Of a stretch of 64,000 nt of DNA, positions 18,021 through 27,077 are shown piece by piece. The DNA comes from Arcicella sp034931005 (GTDB taxonomy: Bacteria; Bacteroidota; Bacteroidia; Cytophagales; Spirosomataceae), in NCBI RefSeq assembly GCF_034931005.1, contig NZ_JAYGIN010000023.1, positions 57,263 through 121,262 on the forward strand. Direction: 5' to 3'. Numbering within the stretch: position 1 is the stretch's first letter; each line of letters begins with the position of its first letter. The notes beneath the pieces are model-generated. The model was not told the DNA's origin, did no database searches, and saw nothing but the letters and a program-made list of their open reading frames with translations. The translations under genes were made by a program, and so were the position numbers.

Positions 18021-19058
18021 ATGTTAATAAAATCTAATACACAAAATCCGCTGAAAAATTGGCAGGTAAATCGGGAAGAAATTCAATTTATTGGTAAAGA
18101 TTTACAACGTCCCGAATGTATTTTGACTGAACCAAACGGCACCGTTTGGACGGCTGATGCACGGGGTGGCGTGGTAAAGTTGAATCATGATGGTTTACAG
18201 GAAATTATCACGTCATATACTGAAACAGATTTAGATAATTTCTCAAAATTATCTAATCTCGAAAACCGTTATGTACTCGCTCAAGGTTCATTGCCCAATG
18301 GCGTGTGTTTTGATAAAAACGGCAATTTCATCATCGCTAATTGGGGAACAGACCACCTCGAAACGATGACTCGTGATGGTAAAATGACTACTATTCTGAC
18401 GGAAATTGATGGAAAACCTTTGGGCAAAACTAACTTTCCTTTGCGAGATTCAAAAGGTAGAATTTGGTTTACTGTTACCACAAAAACCAATCCTTGGACA
18501 GAACAATTGAACACCAGAGCCACCGACGGCTACATTGCCTTGATGGACGAAAATGGCGTTAGAATTGTAGCAGAAGGCTTTTGTGGCACAAACGAAATCC
18601 GTTTTGATGATAAGGAAGAATGGCTTTACGTGGTGGAAAGTACGGCTCACAAAATTTCGAGATTGCGAGTAAAACCCAATGGCGATTTGTACAACCGTGA
18701 AGTTTATGCCAATGTAAGCGGTTTTCCAGACGGTTTTGCCTTTGATACTTTTGGAAATTTATGGGTAACACTCATTTTTACCGACCAATTAGTTGCCATC
18801 ACGCCCGAAGGCGAAGAATTAATGCTCTTGGACGATAGCAACCCCGAAACCAGAAAAATACTTTTTGAACATTACGAAAACCGAACCTTAACAGGCGAAA
18901 TTTTAGGTTCAGTTCAAGGTACTTTATGCCCTTGGATGGCAAGTTTGAGTTTTGGTGGAAACGATATGAAAACGGTGTATTTAGGAAGTTTACGAGGCAC
19001 AAGCGTTCCATTTTTCCAAAGTCCTGTGGCAGGGCAAAAAATGATTCATTGGCGATGA
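18021..19058 (+). CDS. SMP-30/gluconolactonase family protein
   Basis: 345 residues, six-bladed propeller of the SMP-30/LRE family. Recognisable pieces: ILTEPNGTVWTADARGGV, PNGVCFDKNGNFIIANW, GTNEIRFDDKEEWLYVVES and FPDGFAFDTFGNLWVTL, carrying the Glu, Asn and Asp residues that usually bind the catalytic divalent metal. It would hydrolyse a sugar lactone or aromatic lactone in the cytoplasm (no signal peptide). The start at ATG 18021 is preferred over GTG 18015. Its stop overlaps the next start (ATGA), so it is translationally coupled to the SDR gene and the two probably act in succession. Confidence 0.88.
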   Translation: MLIKSNTQNPLKNWQVNREEIQFIGKDLQRPECILTEPNGTVWTADARGGVVKLNHDGLQEIITSYTETDLDNFSKLSNLENRYVLAQGSLPNGVCFDKNGNFIIANWGTDHLETMTRDGKMTTILTEIDGKPLGKTNFPLRDSKGRIWFTVTTKTNPWTEQLNTRATDGYIALMDENGVRIVAEGFCGTNEIRFDDKEEWLYVVESTAHKISRLRVKPNGDLYNREVYANVSGFPDGFAFDTFGNLWVTLIFTDQLVAITPEGEELMLLDDSNPETRKILFEHYENRTLTGEILGSVQGTLCPWMASLSFGGNDMKTVYLGSLRGTSVPFFQSPVAGQKMIHWR

Positions 19059-19825
19059 CAGATTTATTTGATTTATCAGGAAAAGTAGCCCTCATCACGG
19101 GTTCAAGCTCGGGTATGGGCAAGGCAATTGCTCATTTGTTGGGTTTGCACGGGGCTAAAATCGTTATTTCCAGCAATGATAAAACGGCTTGCGAAAACGT
19201 TTTAGCTGAATTTCAAGCTGAAAATATCAATGCTATGGCAATTCCTTGTGATGTTTCGGAAAAAGAACAAATTGATTTTTTGGTCAATGAAACCGAAAAG
19301 ACATTTGGCAATATTGATATTTTGGTGAATTGCGTAGGCATAGCAATGGCAGGTTCTTTCTTGGATATTGATGCAGAAAGTTTTGAAAAAACGATGCAAA
19401 TCAACGTACAAAGTGCCATTTATTTAACCAAGAAAGTCATTCCCAAAATGCAAGCACAAAAAGATGGTGTAATCATTTATTTATCAAGTTTATCGAGTGT
19501 TAGAGGAAATAAATTTTTAGGATTATACGGTATTTCAAAAGCAGGATTGGCACAATTAGCCCGAAATCTTGCCGTAGAATTTGGACCCGATAATATTCGA
19601 GCAAACGCCATTTCTCCAGGAGTAATTGATACAGAATTTGCCAAACCCATGACGACCAATCCAGAAGTAATGGCAAAAAGAGTAGCATTAACACCACTCC
19701 GCAGAATTGGCAAAGTGGAAGAAGTAGCAGGCGTAGCACTTTTATTAGCCTCAAAAGCAGGCGGATTTATAACAGGACAAAACATCATTATTGACGGTGG
19801 AACAACCATTAGCGACGGAAATTAA
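19055..19825 (+). CDS. Short-chain dehydrogenase/reductase (SDR)
   Basis: 256 residues starting MTDLFDLSGKVALITGSS. Classical SDR: TGSSSGMG cofactor motif, NCVG (NNAG equivalent), catalytic Ser in YLSSLSS, YGISK for YxxxK, and C-terminal GGFITGQNIIIDGG. It oxidises or reduces a hydroxyl with NAD(P). The true start is ATG 19055, overlapping the previous stop by 4 bp; longer upstream frames run inside the lactonase gene. Coupling with an SMP-30 lactonase is the arrangement seen in non-phosphorylative sugar oxidation (dehydrogenase plus lactonase), so L-rhamnose or a related sugar is one plausible substrate. Confidence 0.9.
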   Translation: MTDLFDLSGKVALITGSSSGMGKAIAHLLGLHGAKIVISSNDKTACENVLAEFQAENINAMAIPCDVSEKEQIDFLVNETEKTFGNIDILVNCVGIAMAGSFLDIDAESFEKTMQINVQSAIYLTKKVIPKMQAQKDGVIIYLSSLSSVRGNKFLGLYGISKAGLAQLARNLAVEFGPDNIRANAISPGVIDTEFAKPMTTNPEVMAKRVALTPLRRIGKVEEVAGVALLLASKAGGFITGQNIIIDGGTTISDGN

Positions 19826-19915
19826 TATGAAACGCCCATCAAAAAACTTTGAGACCAAAGCAATGAATAGGCGTTCCATCTGATACCATTGAAAATAATT
19901 ACATACTATAATCAG

Positions 19916-20683
19916 ATGAAAAGATTTGAAAATAAAGTTTGCTTAGTAACAGGAGCGGCTTCAGGAATTGGACGTGCTACGGCTCTATCATTCGGAGCAG
20001 AAGGCGGTAAAGTTGTAGTAGCAGATATTAACGAAACTACTGGAAATGAAGTCGTTAGTGAAATAAAATCCACAGGTGGTGACGCTATTTTTGTCAAATG
20101 TAATATTGGCGAAAGACAAGATATTGTTAATCTTATTGCCACAACGGTTGATACTTTTGGTCGCCTTGACTGTGCCGTCAATTGTGCAGGAATTGCAGGA
20201 AAAGTCTCTAAACCCGTTCATGAATATCCAGAAGAAGATTGGTTATTACAAATTCAGATTAACCTCATCGGCACATGGTATTGCGTAAAATTCCAATTGG
20301 AACAAATGCTCAAACAAGGTGGCGGAACGATTGTTTGTGTTTCTTCGGCAGCGGGTCTTGTCGGACAACCCGAAAATTCTCCTTATGCGGCTTCAAAACA
20401 TGGCGTTAATGGTTTGGTAAAATCGGCAGCGATTGAATATGCCACTAAAAATATTCGTGTAAATGCTATCTGTCCGACGGCAATCGAAACGCCTATGATT
20501 ATGCAAGGACGAAGAAAATTAGCCGAAAATCCAGAAGCATTACAACAGGCTATTAACTTCCAAAGAATGAAACGTATGGGACAACCGCAAGAAGTAGCGG
20601 ATGTTGCTTTGTGGCTTTCAAGCGAACAATCAAGTTTTATGACGGGACATACGATGGCGGTTGACGGCGGTGCTTTTGCGTAA
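19916..20683 (+). CDS. Short-chain dehydrogenase/reductase (SDR)
   Basis: 255 residues starting MKRFENKVCLVTGAASGIG. Motifs TGAASGIG, NCAG, SSAAG, YAASK and the C-terminal FMTGHTMAVDGG are all intact; acidic VVADIN after beta-2 suggests NAD preference. It follows the coupled lactonase/SDR pair by 90 bp on the same strand and is likely in the same transcript. It is only distantly similar to its neighbour SDR, so it is a different step rather than a recent duplicate. ATG at 19916 chosen over TTG at 19889. Substrate unknown. Confidence 0.9.
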   Translation: MKRFENKVCLVTGAASGIGRATALSFGAEGGKVVVADINETTGNEVVSEIKSTGGDAIFVKCNIGERQDIVNLIATTVDTFGRLDCAVNCAGIAGKVSKPVHEYPEEDWLLQIQINLIGTWYCVKFQLEQMLKQGGGTIVCVSSAAGLVGQPENSPYAASKHGVNGLVKSAAIEYATKNIRVNAICPTAIETPMIMQGRRKLAENPEALQQAINFQRMKRMGQPQEVADVALWLSSEQSSFMTGHTMAVDGGAFA

Positions 20684-20794
20684 GTAGGGGTTGGGATTTA
20701 GGTATTAGGATTTTATATTACTTAAAATTAAGAGGTTATTAAAGTTTTAACCGTATAATTATTCCTAAAAAGTGGTACAGGTTTATAGAAGCAA

Positions 20795-20953
20795 TATTTA
20801 AAAACGGAGTTATCCAATATCCGTCGCACAACCGCCGACAGGGCAAAAAAGCCGCTGTCAGGGTTTCGGATTCAACCCTGACAGCGGCTTTTCGCCCTGT
20901 CGGCGGTTATTTTCTTGATTGCGAAAAAAGTAGATAGTTCTGTTTTTAAATAT
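20795..20953. repeat. MITE-like composite palindrome, copy 2
   Basis: Outer arms 20795-20828 and 20920-20953 (ATATTTAAAAACGGAGTTAT and its rough complement) are related to the arms at 17653-17814. Interior: perfect arms AACCGCCGACAGGGC at 20830-20844 and 20894-20908, enclosing a GCCGCTGTCAGGGTT hairpin (about 20850-20889). It lies in the 476-bp gene-free gap before the dioxygenase. Confidence 0.8.
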
Positions 20954-21008
20954 ACTTTAAACCAGCTAATTACTTTACTCGCTTTTCGCTTACTATAATA
21001 TCATTTCT

Positions 21009-21042
21009 AAGGCTTTTTTGAATATTCAAAAAAGCCTTTTTT
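21009..21042 (+). terminator. Rho-independent terminator
   Basis: AAGGCTTTTTTGAA (21009-21022) and its exact complement (21025-21038) with a 2-base loop, then TTTT. It lies just upstream of the dioxygenase promoter and insulates it from the SDR transcript. Confidence 0.85.
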
Positions 21043-21059
21043 ATTTAATAGAACTCATT

Positions 21060-21127
21060 TGTATTGATTTTGAATAGTATTAGATTAAAATTGATTCACA
21101 ATAAACATTATATGAATAGTATTTTTG
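21060..21127 (+). promoter_or_regulatory. Two-box promoter of the dioxygenase operon
   Basis: Box 1 TGTATTGATTTTGAATA at 21060-21076 and box 2 TTGATTCACAAT at 21091-21102, the same sequences and same 31-bp start-to-start spacing as before the TonB receptor at 1295. A perfect Bacteroidota -7 element TATTTTTG lies at 21120-21127, and the ATG follows at 21160. The matched architecture implies one regulator for both genes. Confidence 0.75.
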
Positions 21128-21159
21128 TACAATAATTAATTGAAATATTTCAAAATAAA

Positions 21160-22149
21160 ATGGCAAAAAACCCTCACTATTTATCTCAAATGGCTCACAT
21201 TGAGGTATTGACAACAGACCTTCATAAATCGGTAGAGTTTTTCAGAGATGTGGTTGGTATGGACGAAACAGGACGTGAAGAATCATCAGTTTACCTCAGA
21301 GCTTGGGGCGATTATTTTCATCATACACTAAAACTTACACAAAGTGAAAAATCTGGGCTTGGTCATATCGGCTGGCGTGCAGATAGTGCTGAAGCTCTCG
21401 AAGAATGTGTAGCTCACCTTGAATCATTAGGAGCAGGTTTGGGCTGGACAGATGGCGATTTAGGACATGGAAAGGCTTATCGTTTTCAATCTCCAGACGG
21501 ACATACACACGAAGTTTTCTGGGATGTAGTTTGGTTACGTGAAACAGGAGAACGTGGTAGTATTTACGCAGACCGCTATGCCAGTAACCGTAAATTAGGA
21601 GCAAATCCACGTCGTTTCGACCATGTAACTTATATGGTTTCTAAAGGAAAATATGCTGATGAAAAAGCATTTTGGCAAACATTTGGTTTGAAAAACCCTG
21701 ACGAAATCCGTATTGCAGATGAAATGCCTCCAGTTGGTGGACTTTGGACAATCGGAAATTTATCGCATGATATTGCCGTATTTACTGACCCAAATATTGA
21801 AGAAAATCAAGGCGTATTAAATCACATTTGTTGGAATGTTGATAGCCGTGAAGAAGTTTTGATTGCTTTAGATTATTTCATCGAGAAAGGATACAAAAGT
21901 GTCATGGGTTCTCCAACTCGTCATAAAGCTGACGAAGGCTTTTTTATCTACATCATCGACCCAGGCAGTGGTATTTTATTTGAATATTATGCTTGTGCAA
22001 GGTTAGTTTTTGCTCCCGACCATCAAGATGTTCACTACTTAAAAGACAATCCAAATGATGCGTGGGGAAGTGTAAACCCATTTGCGGAAATGGCAAAAGG
22101 TAAAAAACTTGGACTAACTGACGGGGTGGTTAAACCTGTTGATATTTAA
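21160..22149 (+). CDS. Type I extradiol ring-cleavage dioxygenase (VOC fold)
   Basis: 329 residues with two vicinal-oxygen-chelate modules (about 8-125 and 148-275). The C-terminal module holds the 2-His-1-carboxylate iron site: His155 in FDHVTYM, His222 in LNHICWNV and Glu275 in ILFEYYA. It would cleave a catecholic or hydroxyquinol ring next to the diol with O2, giving a meta-cleavage product. Downstream genes encode a C-C-type hydrolase, an FAD monooxygenase and a fumarylacetoacetase-type hydrolase, a complete hydroxylate-cleave-hydrolyse set. It is expressed from the promoter at 21060. The aromatic substrate cannot be assigned. Confidence 0.9.
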   Translation: MAKNPHYLSQMAHIEVLTTDLHKSVEFFRDVVGMDETGREESSVYLRAWGDYFHHTLKLTQSEKSGLGHIGWRADSAEALEECVAHLESLGAGLGWTDGDLGHGKAYRFQSPDGHTHEVFWDVVWLRETGERGSIYADRYASNRKLGANPRRFDHVTYMVSKGKYADEKAFWQTFGLKNPDEIRIADEMPPVGGLWTIGNLSHDIAVFTDPNIEENQGVLNHICWNVDSREEVLIALDYFIEKGYKSVMGSPTRHKADEGFFIYIIDPGSGILFEYYACARLVFAPDHQDVHYLKDNPNDAWGSVNPFAEMAKGKKLGLTDGVVKPVDI

Positions 22150-22316
22150 AATAATTATGAGTTATGAATGATGAGTTATGAATTCATTCAGATACATATC
22201 GTTCCCATACTCATAATTTATCATTTAGATTTTAAAATAATTATGAGTTATGAATGATGAGTTATGAATTTACTCAGAAACATATTGTTCCCAAACTCAT
22301 AATTTATCATTAAAAA
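22145..22316. repeat. Tandem duplication, 86-bp period
   Basis: Two copies (22145-22230 and 22231-22316) of an AT-rich unit containing ATTATGAGTTATGAATGATG and CTCATAATTTATCATT. Each unit can fold on itself because GAGTTATGAAT and ATAATTTATCAT are partly complementary. A related degenerate unit lies at 34320-34423. Confidence 0.82.
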
Positions 22317-22331
22317 CTCATCATTAAAAAT

Positions 22332-23444
22332 ATGTGGCATTATTTTCCAGGGCAGTATATGCCTTCATATCAAGTAAATAGAGCATTGACACAAGCCCAT
22401 TATGGTGGCGGTGAATTTGCAGAAATATTAGAAGTAGCCAGTGAAATTGACCCAGCAAACCGTGAAAGTTTTAACAAGGCATGGGTAAAAATGGGTGATA
22501 AAGTTTATGAATTAGCCGAAAATTACGCAAAGGCTGGTCATCATGTTTCTGCTCGCAGAACCTATCTAAGAGCATTTAACTACTTGCGTACCAGCGAGTT
22601 CTTTATGAACTTGCAAGATGAACGCAAAATTCCATATTACTTAAAATGTCGTGATGCGTTCATCAAAGCCATTCAGCTTTTTGATGAAAAACCATTACAA
22701 TTAGAAATTCCATTTGAAGGCTCATCATTACCTGCTTATTTATTCAAACCAAGCGGTGTTGAGAATCCTCCTGTAATGGTAATGTTTGGTGGATTAGACA
22801 GTTTAGCGGAAGAATTATATTTCGGAATTGCTCAACACCTAAACGAACGTGGTATTGCTATGATGGCAGTTGATGGCCCAGGACAAGGTGCTGCTTTAAG
22901 ACTCAATCACTTGCATACTCGTTACGACTACAATGTTCCAGGAACGGCAGTTTTAGATTACATCATCGAAAATCTTGGCGAACACGTGGATACTTCTCGT
23001 GTGGGAATCGGGGCAGTTTCAATGGGTGGATATATGGCGGCTCGTTGTGCGGCATTCGAACCACGTTTCAAAGTTTGTATGATTTTTGGAGCAGTTTGGT
23101 CGTATTATGATATTTGGAAAAACCGTCCAGACAATCATCCATTAGCAGAAATTGTACAACATATTGTGGGTGCAGAAAACATGACTGAAGCTCGTGAAAG
23201 ATTGAAAAACTTTACGTTAGAAGGCGTAGCAGAGAAAATATCAATGCCTACTTATATTCTTCATGGTGAAGATGACCGTCAGAATTTTGTAGAAAATGCT
23301 TATCAAGTGAACGATGCTCTTACCTGCGAACACGTTATGGAAATTGTACCAAAAGACGAAAGCGGTTCGGCTCACTGTTCGGTAGATGATTTTACAAAGT
23401 CGTTTAATATGTACGATTGGGTAGCTCAAAAAATAAAGGCATAA
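22332..23444 (+). CDS. Alpha/beta hydrolase, dihydroxypseudooxynicotine hydrolase/FrsA-like
   Basis: 370 residues. A helical N-domain (about 1-120, GHHVSARRTYLRAFNYLR) precedes an alpha/beta-hydrolase core with GGLDSLAEE, nucleophile elbow GAVSMGGYM (Ser230), acid Asp in HGEDDRQ (314/315) and His348 in SAHCS. This N-cap plus core layout is that of C-C bond hydrolases such as 2,6-dihydroxypseudooxynicotine hydrolase, which split an acyl chain from a ring, and related FrsA-like enzymes. Following a ring-cleavage dioxygenase, it likely hydrolyses a C-C bond of the cleavage product or detaches a side chain. No signal peptide; cytoplasmic. Confidence 0.85.
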   Translation: MWHYFPGQYMPSYQVNRALTQAHYGGGEFAEILEVASEIDPANRESFNKAWVKMGDKVYELAENYAKAGHHVSARRTYLRAFNYLRTSEFFMNLQDERKIPYYLKCRDAFIKAIQLFDEKPLQLEIPFEGSSLPAYLFKPSGVENPPVMVMFGGLDSLAEELYFGIAQHLNERGIAMMAVDGPGQGAALRLNHLHTRYDYNVPGTAVLDYIIENLGEHVDTSRVGIGAVSMGGYMAARCAAFEPRFKVCMIFGAVWSYYDIWKNRPDNHPLAEIVQHIVGAENMTEARERLKNFTLEGVAEKISMPTYILHGEDDRQNFVENAYQVNDALTCEHVMEIVPKDESGSAHCSVDDFTKSFNMYDWVAQKIKA

Positions 23445-23455
23445 TTTAAGATATC

Positions 23456-23540
23456 AGGGGTTAGGATTTAGGGTTTAATGATTAGGATTGTAGCAAGTTT
23501 CATACTTTTCCTAAACACTAACAACTAAAACCTAACCCCT
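23456..23540. repeat. Imperfect hairpin of TTAGG-like text
   Basis: AGGGGTTAGGATTTAGGGTT at the left is complemented by AACTAAAACCTAACCCCT at the right, between the hydrolase and monooxygenase genes. Similar TTAGG/CCTAA hairpins lie at 45855-45923, 47912-47990 and 52675-52740. Confidence 0.7.
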
Positions 23541-23556
23541 ATTTAACATTATAAAA

Positions 23557-24687
23557 ATGGCAAAGAAAATATTGATTGTAGGAGCTGGTATTGGTGGACA
23601 GTCGGCTGCTATTGGTTTAAAAAAAGCGGGTTTTGAGGTAGATATTATAGAGCTTCATAAGGAATTTAATGTTTATGGAGTTGGTATTATACAACAAGCC
23701 AACGCACTCAGAGCTTTAGATGCTATCGGTGTGGCGGATGAGGCAATGCGTAGAGGTTCACCTTATGGAAAAGTAAAATTATGCTTACCGCATGGCGTCC
23801 AAATTGGTGAAGCAGGTACGCCTCCAATCGGTAGATTTCCAAGTCATAATGGAATCTCTCGTAGAATCTTACACGATGTTTTATTCGAAGAAGCTCAGCG
23901 AATTGGCTTAAAATACCGCATGGGCGTATCCGTAGAAAGTATTGATAATCAGCCAGATGTAGCTAATGTAACTTTTACAGATGGTACAACGGGTAGTTAC
24001 GATGTTGTCATTGCAGCGGATGGGGTAAGTTCAAAAGTAAGAAAACTCATTTTTGGTGATTATAAATTAAACTACGTAGGTTTATCAGTTTGGCGTTATG
24101 CTTTCAAGCGTCCAGCCAACTTGGATACTGGGTATATATTTTTTAATAAAAAGCATAAAATTGGGGTAATTCCAATGACTGCCGACTCGTGTTATATCTT
24201 CCTAAATTCTGCCGAAGGCGATAATCCAATCATTCCAGAAGACCAATTAGTGGAAAAACTAAAAGGTTATATGTCGGCTTATCCAGTACCGCTCGTTCAA
24301 GAATTAATTCCACAAGTAACTGACCCTAAATTGGTCAATTACCGTGCCTTAGAAACGCTAAAAATGCCTGCACCTTGGTATAAAAACAGAGTCGTTATTT
24401 TGGGAGATGCAGCTCATACTACCATTCCACAATTGGGTTCGGGAGCTGCTTTAGCGATTGAAGATGCAGTGGTTTTAATAGAGGAATTACAGAAAGAAGG
24501 CGAAGTTGAAGAGGTTTTCGAGCGATATATGAAACGTCGTTATGAGCGTTGCATGATGGTGGTAGATGTTTCTGAAACTTTGGGTACTTGGGAATTACTC
24601 GAATACAACGACCAACCGCTTCCAGAAGGTGCCAATATGGGTATGCTCATGGGTAAAACAGGTATGGCATTAACACAGGAAATTTAG
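23557..24687 (+). CDS. FAD-dependent aromatic monooxygenase (PHBH/salicylate hydroxylase family)
   Basis: 376 residues. Class A flavin hydroxylase signatures: GAGIGGQSAAIGLKKAG at 8-24 for FAD, the DG motif VIAADGVSSKVRK near 150-165, and the GD motif ILGDAAHTTIPQLGSGAALA near 285-305. It uses NAD(P)H and O2 to add a hydroxyl ortho to an existing phenolic group, or for oxidative decarboxylation, and so prepares the ring for the extradiol dioxygenase two genes upstream. It is probably co-transcribed with it, although hairpin repeats lie in the gaps. Substrate not determined. Confidence 0.9.
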   Translation: MAKKILIVGAGIGGQSAAIGLKKAGFEVDIIELHKEFNVYGVGIIQQANALRALDAIGVADEAMRRGSPYGKVKLCLPHGVQIGEAGTPPIGRFPSHNGISRRILHDVLFEEAQRIGLKYRMGVSVESIDNQPDVANVTFTDGTTGSYDVVIAADGVSSKVRKLIFGDYKLNYVGLSVWRYAFKRPANLDTGYIFFNKKHKIGVIPMTADSCYIFLNSAEGDNPIIPEDQLVEKLKGYMSAYPVPLVQELIPQVTDPKLVNYRALETLKMPAPWYKNRVVILGDAAHTTIPQLGSGAALAIEDAVVLIEELQKEGEVEEVFERYMKRRYERCMMVVDVSETLGTWELLEYNDQPLPEGANMGMLMGKTGMALTQEI

Positions 24688-24789
24688 CTATTGGTTACTT
24701 GTTATTAGAAAATTAGTTTTAAAAAAAAGCATTAAAACATTATTAGTACAGCAACCAATAACCAGTTTACCAATTAACCAATCACCAAA

Positions 24790-25743
24790 ATGAAATTAGT
24801 TACATTTTTAAATACAAATCAAGAAAGCCGTATTGGTTGGCTTCTTGGCGAAGCTGTGGTTGATATGCAGTTGGCAAGCGAAAAACTGCCAACAGATATG
24901 CTCACTTTTATTGACAATCACGAAGAATATTTTTTGATTATCAAGGCTTTGGGCGACGTACAACCACATTATCAACTGTCTGAAGTTAAATTGTTAGCAC
25001 CACTTCCAAATCCACGTAGTTTTAGAGATTACATCGGTTTTGAAATGCACATGCAAAATGCCTCAAGAAGCTTTGGTCACCAAATTGGGGCAGCTTGGTA
25101 CGATATGCCAATTTTCTATTTCACCAATCACCAAGCAATTTATGGCCCTGATGATGAAATCAAGCGTCCGACCAAAGAAACCAAAATGGATATTGAGTTA
25201 GAATTGGCTTGTATCATTGGGAAAAAAGGAAAAGACATTAAAGCAACAGAAGCCACTCCATATATTTTTGGATATACTGTTTTTAATGATTGGACGGCAA
25301 GAGCCATTCAAAAAGTGGAGATGGAAATTCCACTTGGGCCACACAAAGGAAAGGATTTTGCCAACGCTATTGGTCCTTGTATTGTGACGGCTGATGAAAT
25401 GGAGCAATACAGAATTCCATTGGATGAAAGCGTCTTTCAAGACCCAATCAGAGTTCCTAAAGTAGCAGGTTCTCGTTTTGATATAAAAATGACTTCTCGA
25501 ATCAACGGTCAGACAATTTGTGAAGGAAATTACAAAACTGCTTACTACAATTTTGAGCAGATGATTGAACGTGCTTCTGAAAACAACGTAAACTTGATGC
25601 CTGGAGATATTTTAGGTTCGGGAACAGTAGGTTGGGGAAGTCTAATTGAAAATGCGTTTGGCGTTCACCGTCCACTTGAACCAAACGATGTTGTTGAATT
25701 AGAAATTGAAGGTATTGGTATTTTGCGTAATACGGTTGTTTAA
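24790..25743 (+). CDS. Fumarylacetoacetate hydrolase family protein
   Basis: 317 residues, FAH C-terminal fold. Key pieces: KMDIELELACIIGKKG with acidic metal ligands, FGYTVFNDWTARAIQ, GKDFANAIGPCIVT and LMPGDILGSGTVGWGSLIE. Family members hydrolyse acylpyruvates (fumaryl- or acetylpyruvate), act as 2-oxopent-4-dienoate hydratases, or split 2,4-diketo-3-deoxy sugar acids. As last gene of the monooxygenase-dioxygenase-hydrolase run it most likely handles the final acylpyruvate. A role in the oxidative rhamnose pathway (diketo-deoxyrhamnonate hydrolase is also FAH-type) is the main alternative. Confidence 0.9.
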   Translation: MKLVTFLNTNQESRIGWLLGEAVVDMQLASEKLPTDMLTFIDNHEEYFLIIKALGDVQPHYQLSEVKLLAPLPNPRSFRDYIGFEMHMQNASRSFGHQIGAAWYDMPIFYFTNHQAIYGPDDEIKRPTKETKMDIELELACIIGKKGKDIKATEATPYIFGYTVFNDWTARAIQKVEMEIPLGPHKGKDFANAIGPCIVTADEMEQYRIPLDESVFQDPIRVPKVAGSRFDIKMTSRINGQTICEGNYKTAYYNFEQMIERASENNVNLMPGDILGSGTVGWGSLIENAFGVHRPLEPNDVVELEIEGIGILRNTVV

Positions 25744-25760
25744 AATCAGTTATTAAGTTC

Positions 25761-25807
25761 GGGTTCTTTTGTGGTTTCCTTTGAAATCATAGAAGAACCT
25801 TTTTTTG
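25761..25807 (+). terminator. Rho-independent terminator of the ring-cleavage operon
   Basis: GGTTCTT near 25762 pairs with AAGAACC at 25794-25800, with further pairing of GTGGTTTC and GAAATCAT, then a run of seven T. Confidence 0.8.
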
Positions 25808-27077
25808 TGCCTTATTCTTGACATAAAACAGAATAAACAACCCATTTCTAACCTCAAAACGAAACGAATCTCCAAGAGAAATTTCATTTGGTACTTTTCA
25901 ATCAAAATCCACAGAAACTACGCTATACTTAATGAAAGGTCTATTTCATTTAAACCGATTACATATTTATTTATCAAATAGCCCTATGCGTATTCAGATA
26001 TATAGTATCATTTTGATACAAAGAATCTCTTGCGTTCATAACAACTTCAAAAACTTTCTACTTTATCTCCTATTTTATTCTTGTATTCTAAAACTTCATT
26101 TTTAATAATGGTTGACTTATCCAATAGTTTTTGTCATAAAATACAATGTATTTCAGCATTACAAATTCGAATGTCAAACGCTTTCAATTTCATCTTCACT
26201 TAGACAATTCAACTTAATTGTATATATTTTTAAATAAAAATCCAAATACAACTTTACATATTTATAATTTATGACAACTTTTATGAGGTAAAAATAATTT
26301 TTAAATATCTCTTTCCATTCTCATCATGGTTGAAAAATACCATCTCTTTTTACATTCTTTTCATTCACCATTTTGAATATTCATCAAGCAGATTATTTTC
26401 TTAAATCATCAAAACTTCTTAAAAAATTACGTTAAGATTTCATTGTTTTTAAATTATACAATTTCATTTGACAGTCAGAAGATATACCTCTCAAGGCTTT
26501 TGGTACTTTTGATAAAAAAAATGGTACAAAAGAACCATTTTTATCCCACATAGTCATAATTTTAACTAAATTTGAATTATAGAAATAAAGTCATAAAAAA
26601 TTGAACAATATCAAGCAATAGCTTCGTATTTATTCAATAAAATTATTTAAGATTGAGTTCAACATTTGACCTAATTTTAAATAATTCACGCAGAAAATTC
26701 CCTAAAACACAATTATATTTATTGGTGACTATTTTGTATCACTTGAGAAGTAAAGCCCTAATGAAATAATATATTAATCCGCCAATTAATATATTATTTA
26801 TCAATGTAAAACATAGATTGACTCGTTTAATTTTAAGCTGATTCCATTAGGGTTGTTACTTCCATTTATTTTGTATTTCTTCAATTAAAATATATAATTT
26901 ATACCCAATTTAGTAAAGCTCTATTCTGAAACTCTCATGGGTTTTAGGATAGAGCAAAATTTTGAAATTGCACGGAGCATTCCTCTATTTCAAATGATTA
27001 ATGCCTTATCATCACATCCATCTTGAGAAATTAGCACTGATTCTCAAATCCAAACCATATTACCTTCACGACTAAAG
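25808..27077. other. Long gene-free AT-rich region
   Basis: About 1.27 kb with no convincing reading frame on either strand. Visible items: a hairpin at about 26519-26545 (AAAATGGT with AACCATTTTT), a perfect 14-bp palindrome pair AATAATATATTAAT at 26765-26778 / 26785-26798, and an imperfect hairpin at about 26920-26957 (GCTCTAT with ATAGAGC). It could hold the promoter and long leader of the AraC gene at 27078, an untranslated RNA, or decayed coding DNA. None can be shown. Confidence 0.6.
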
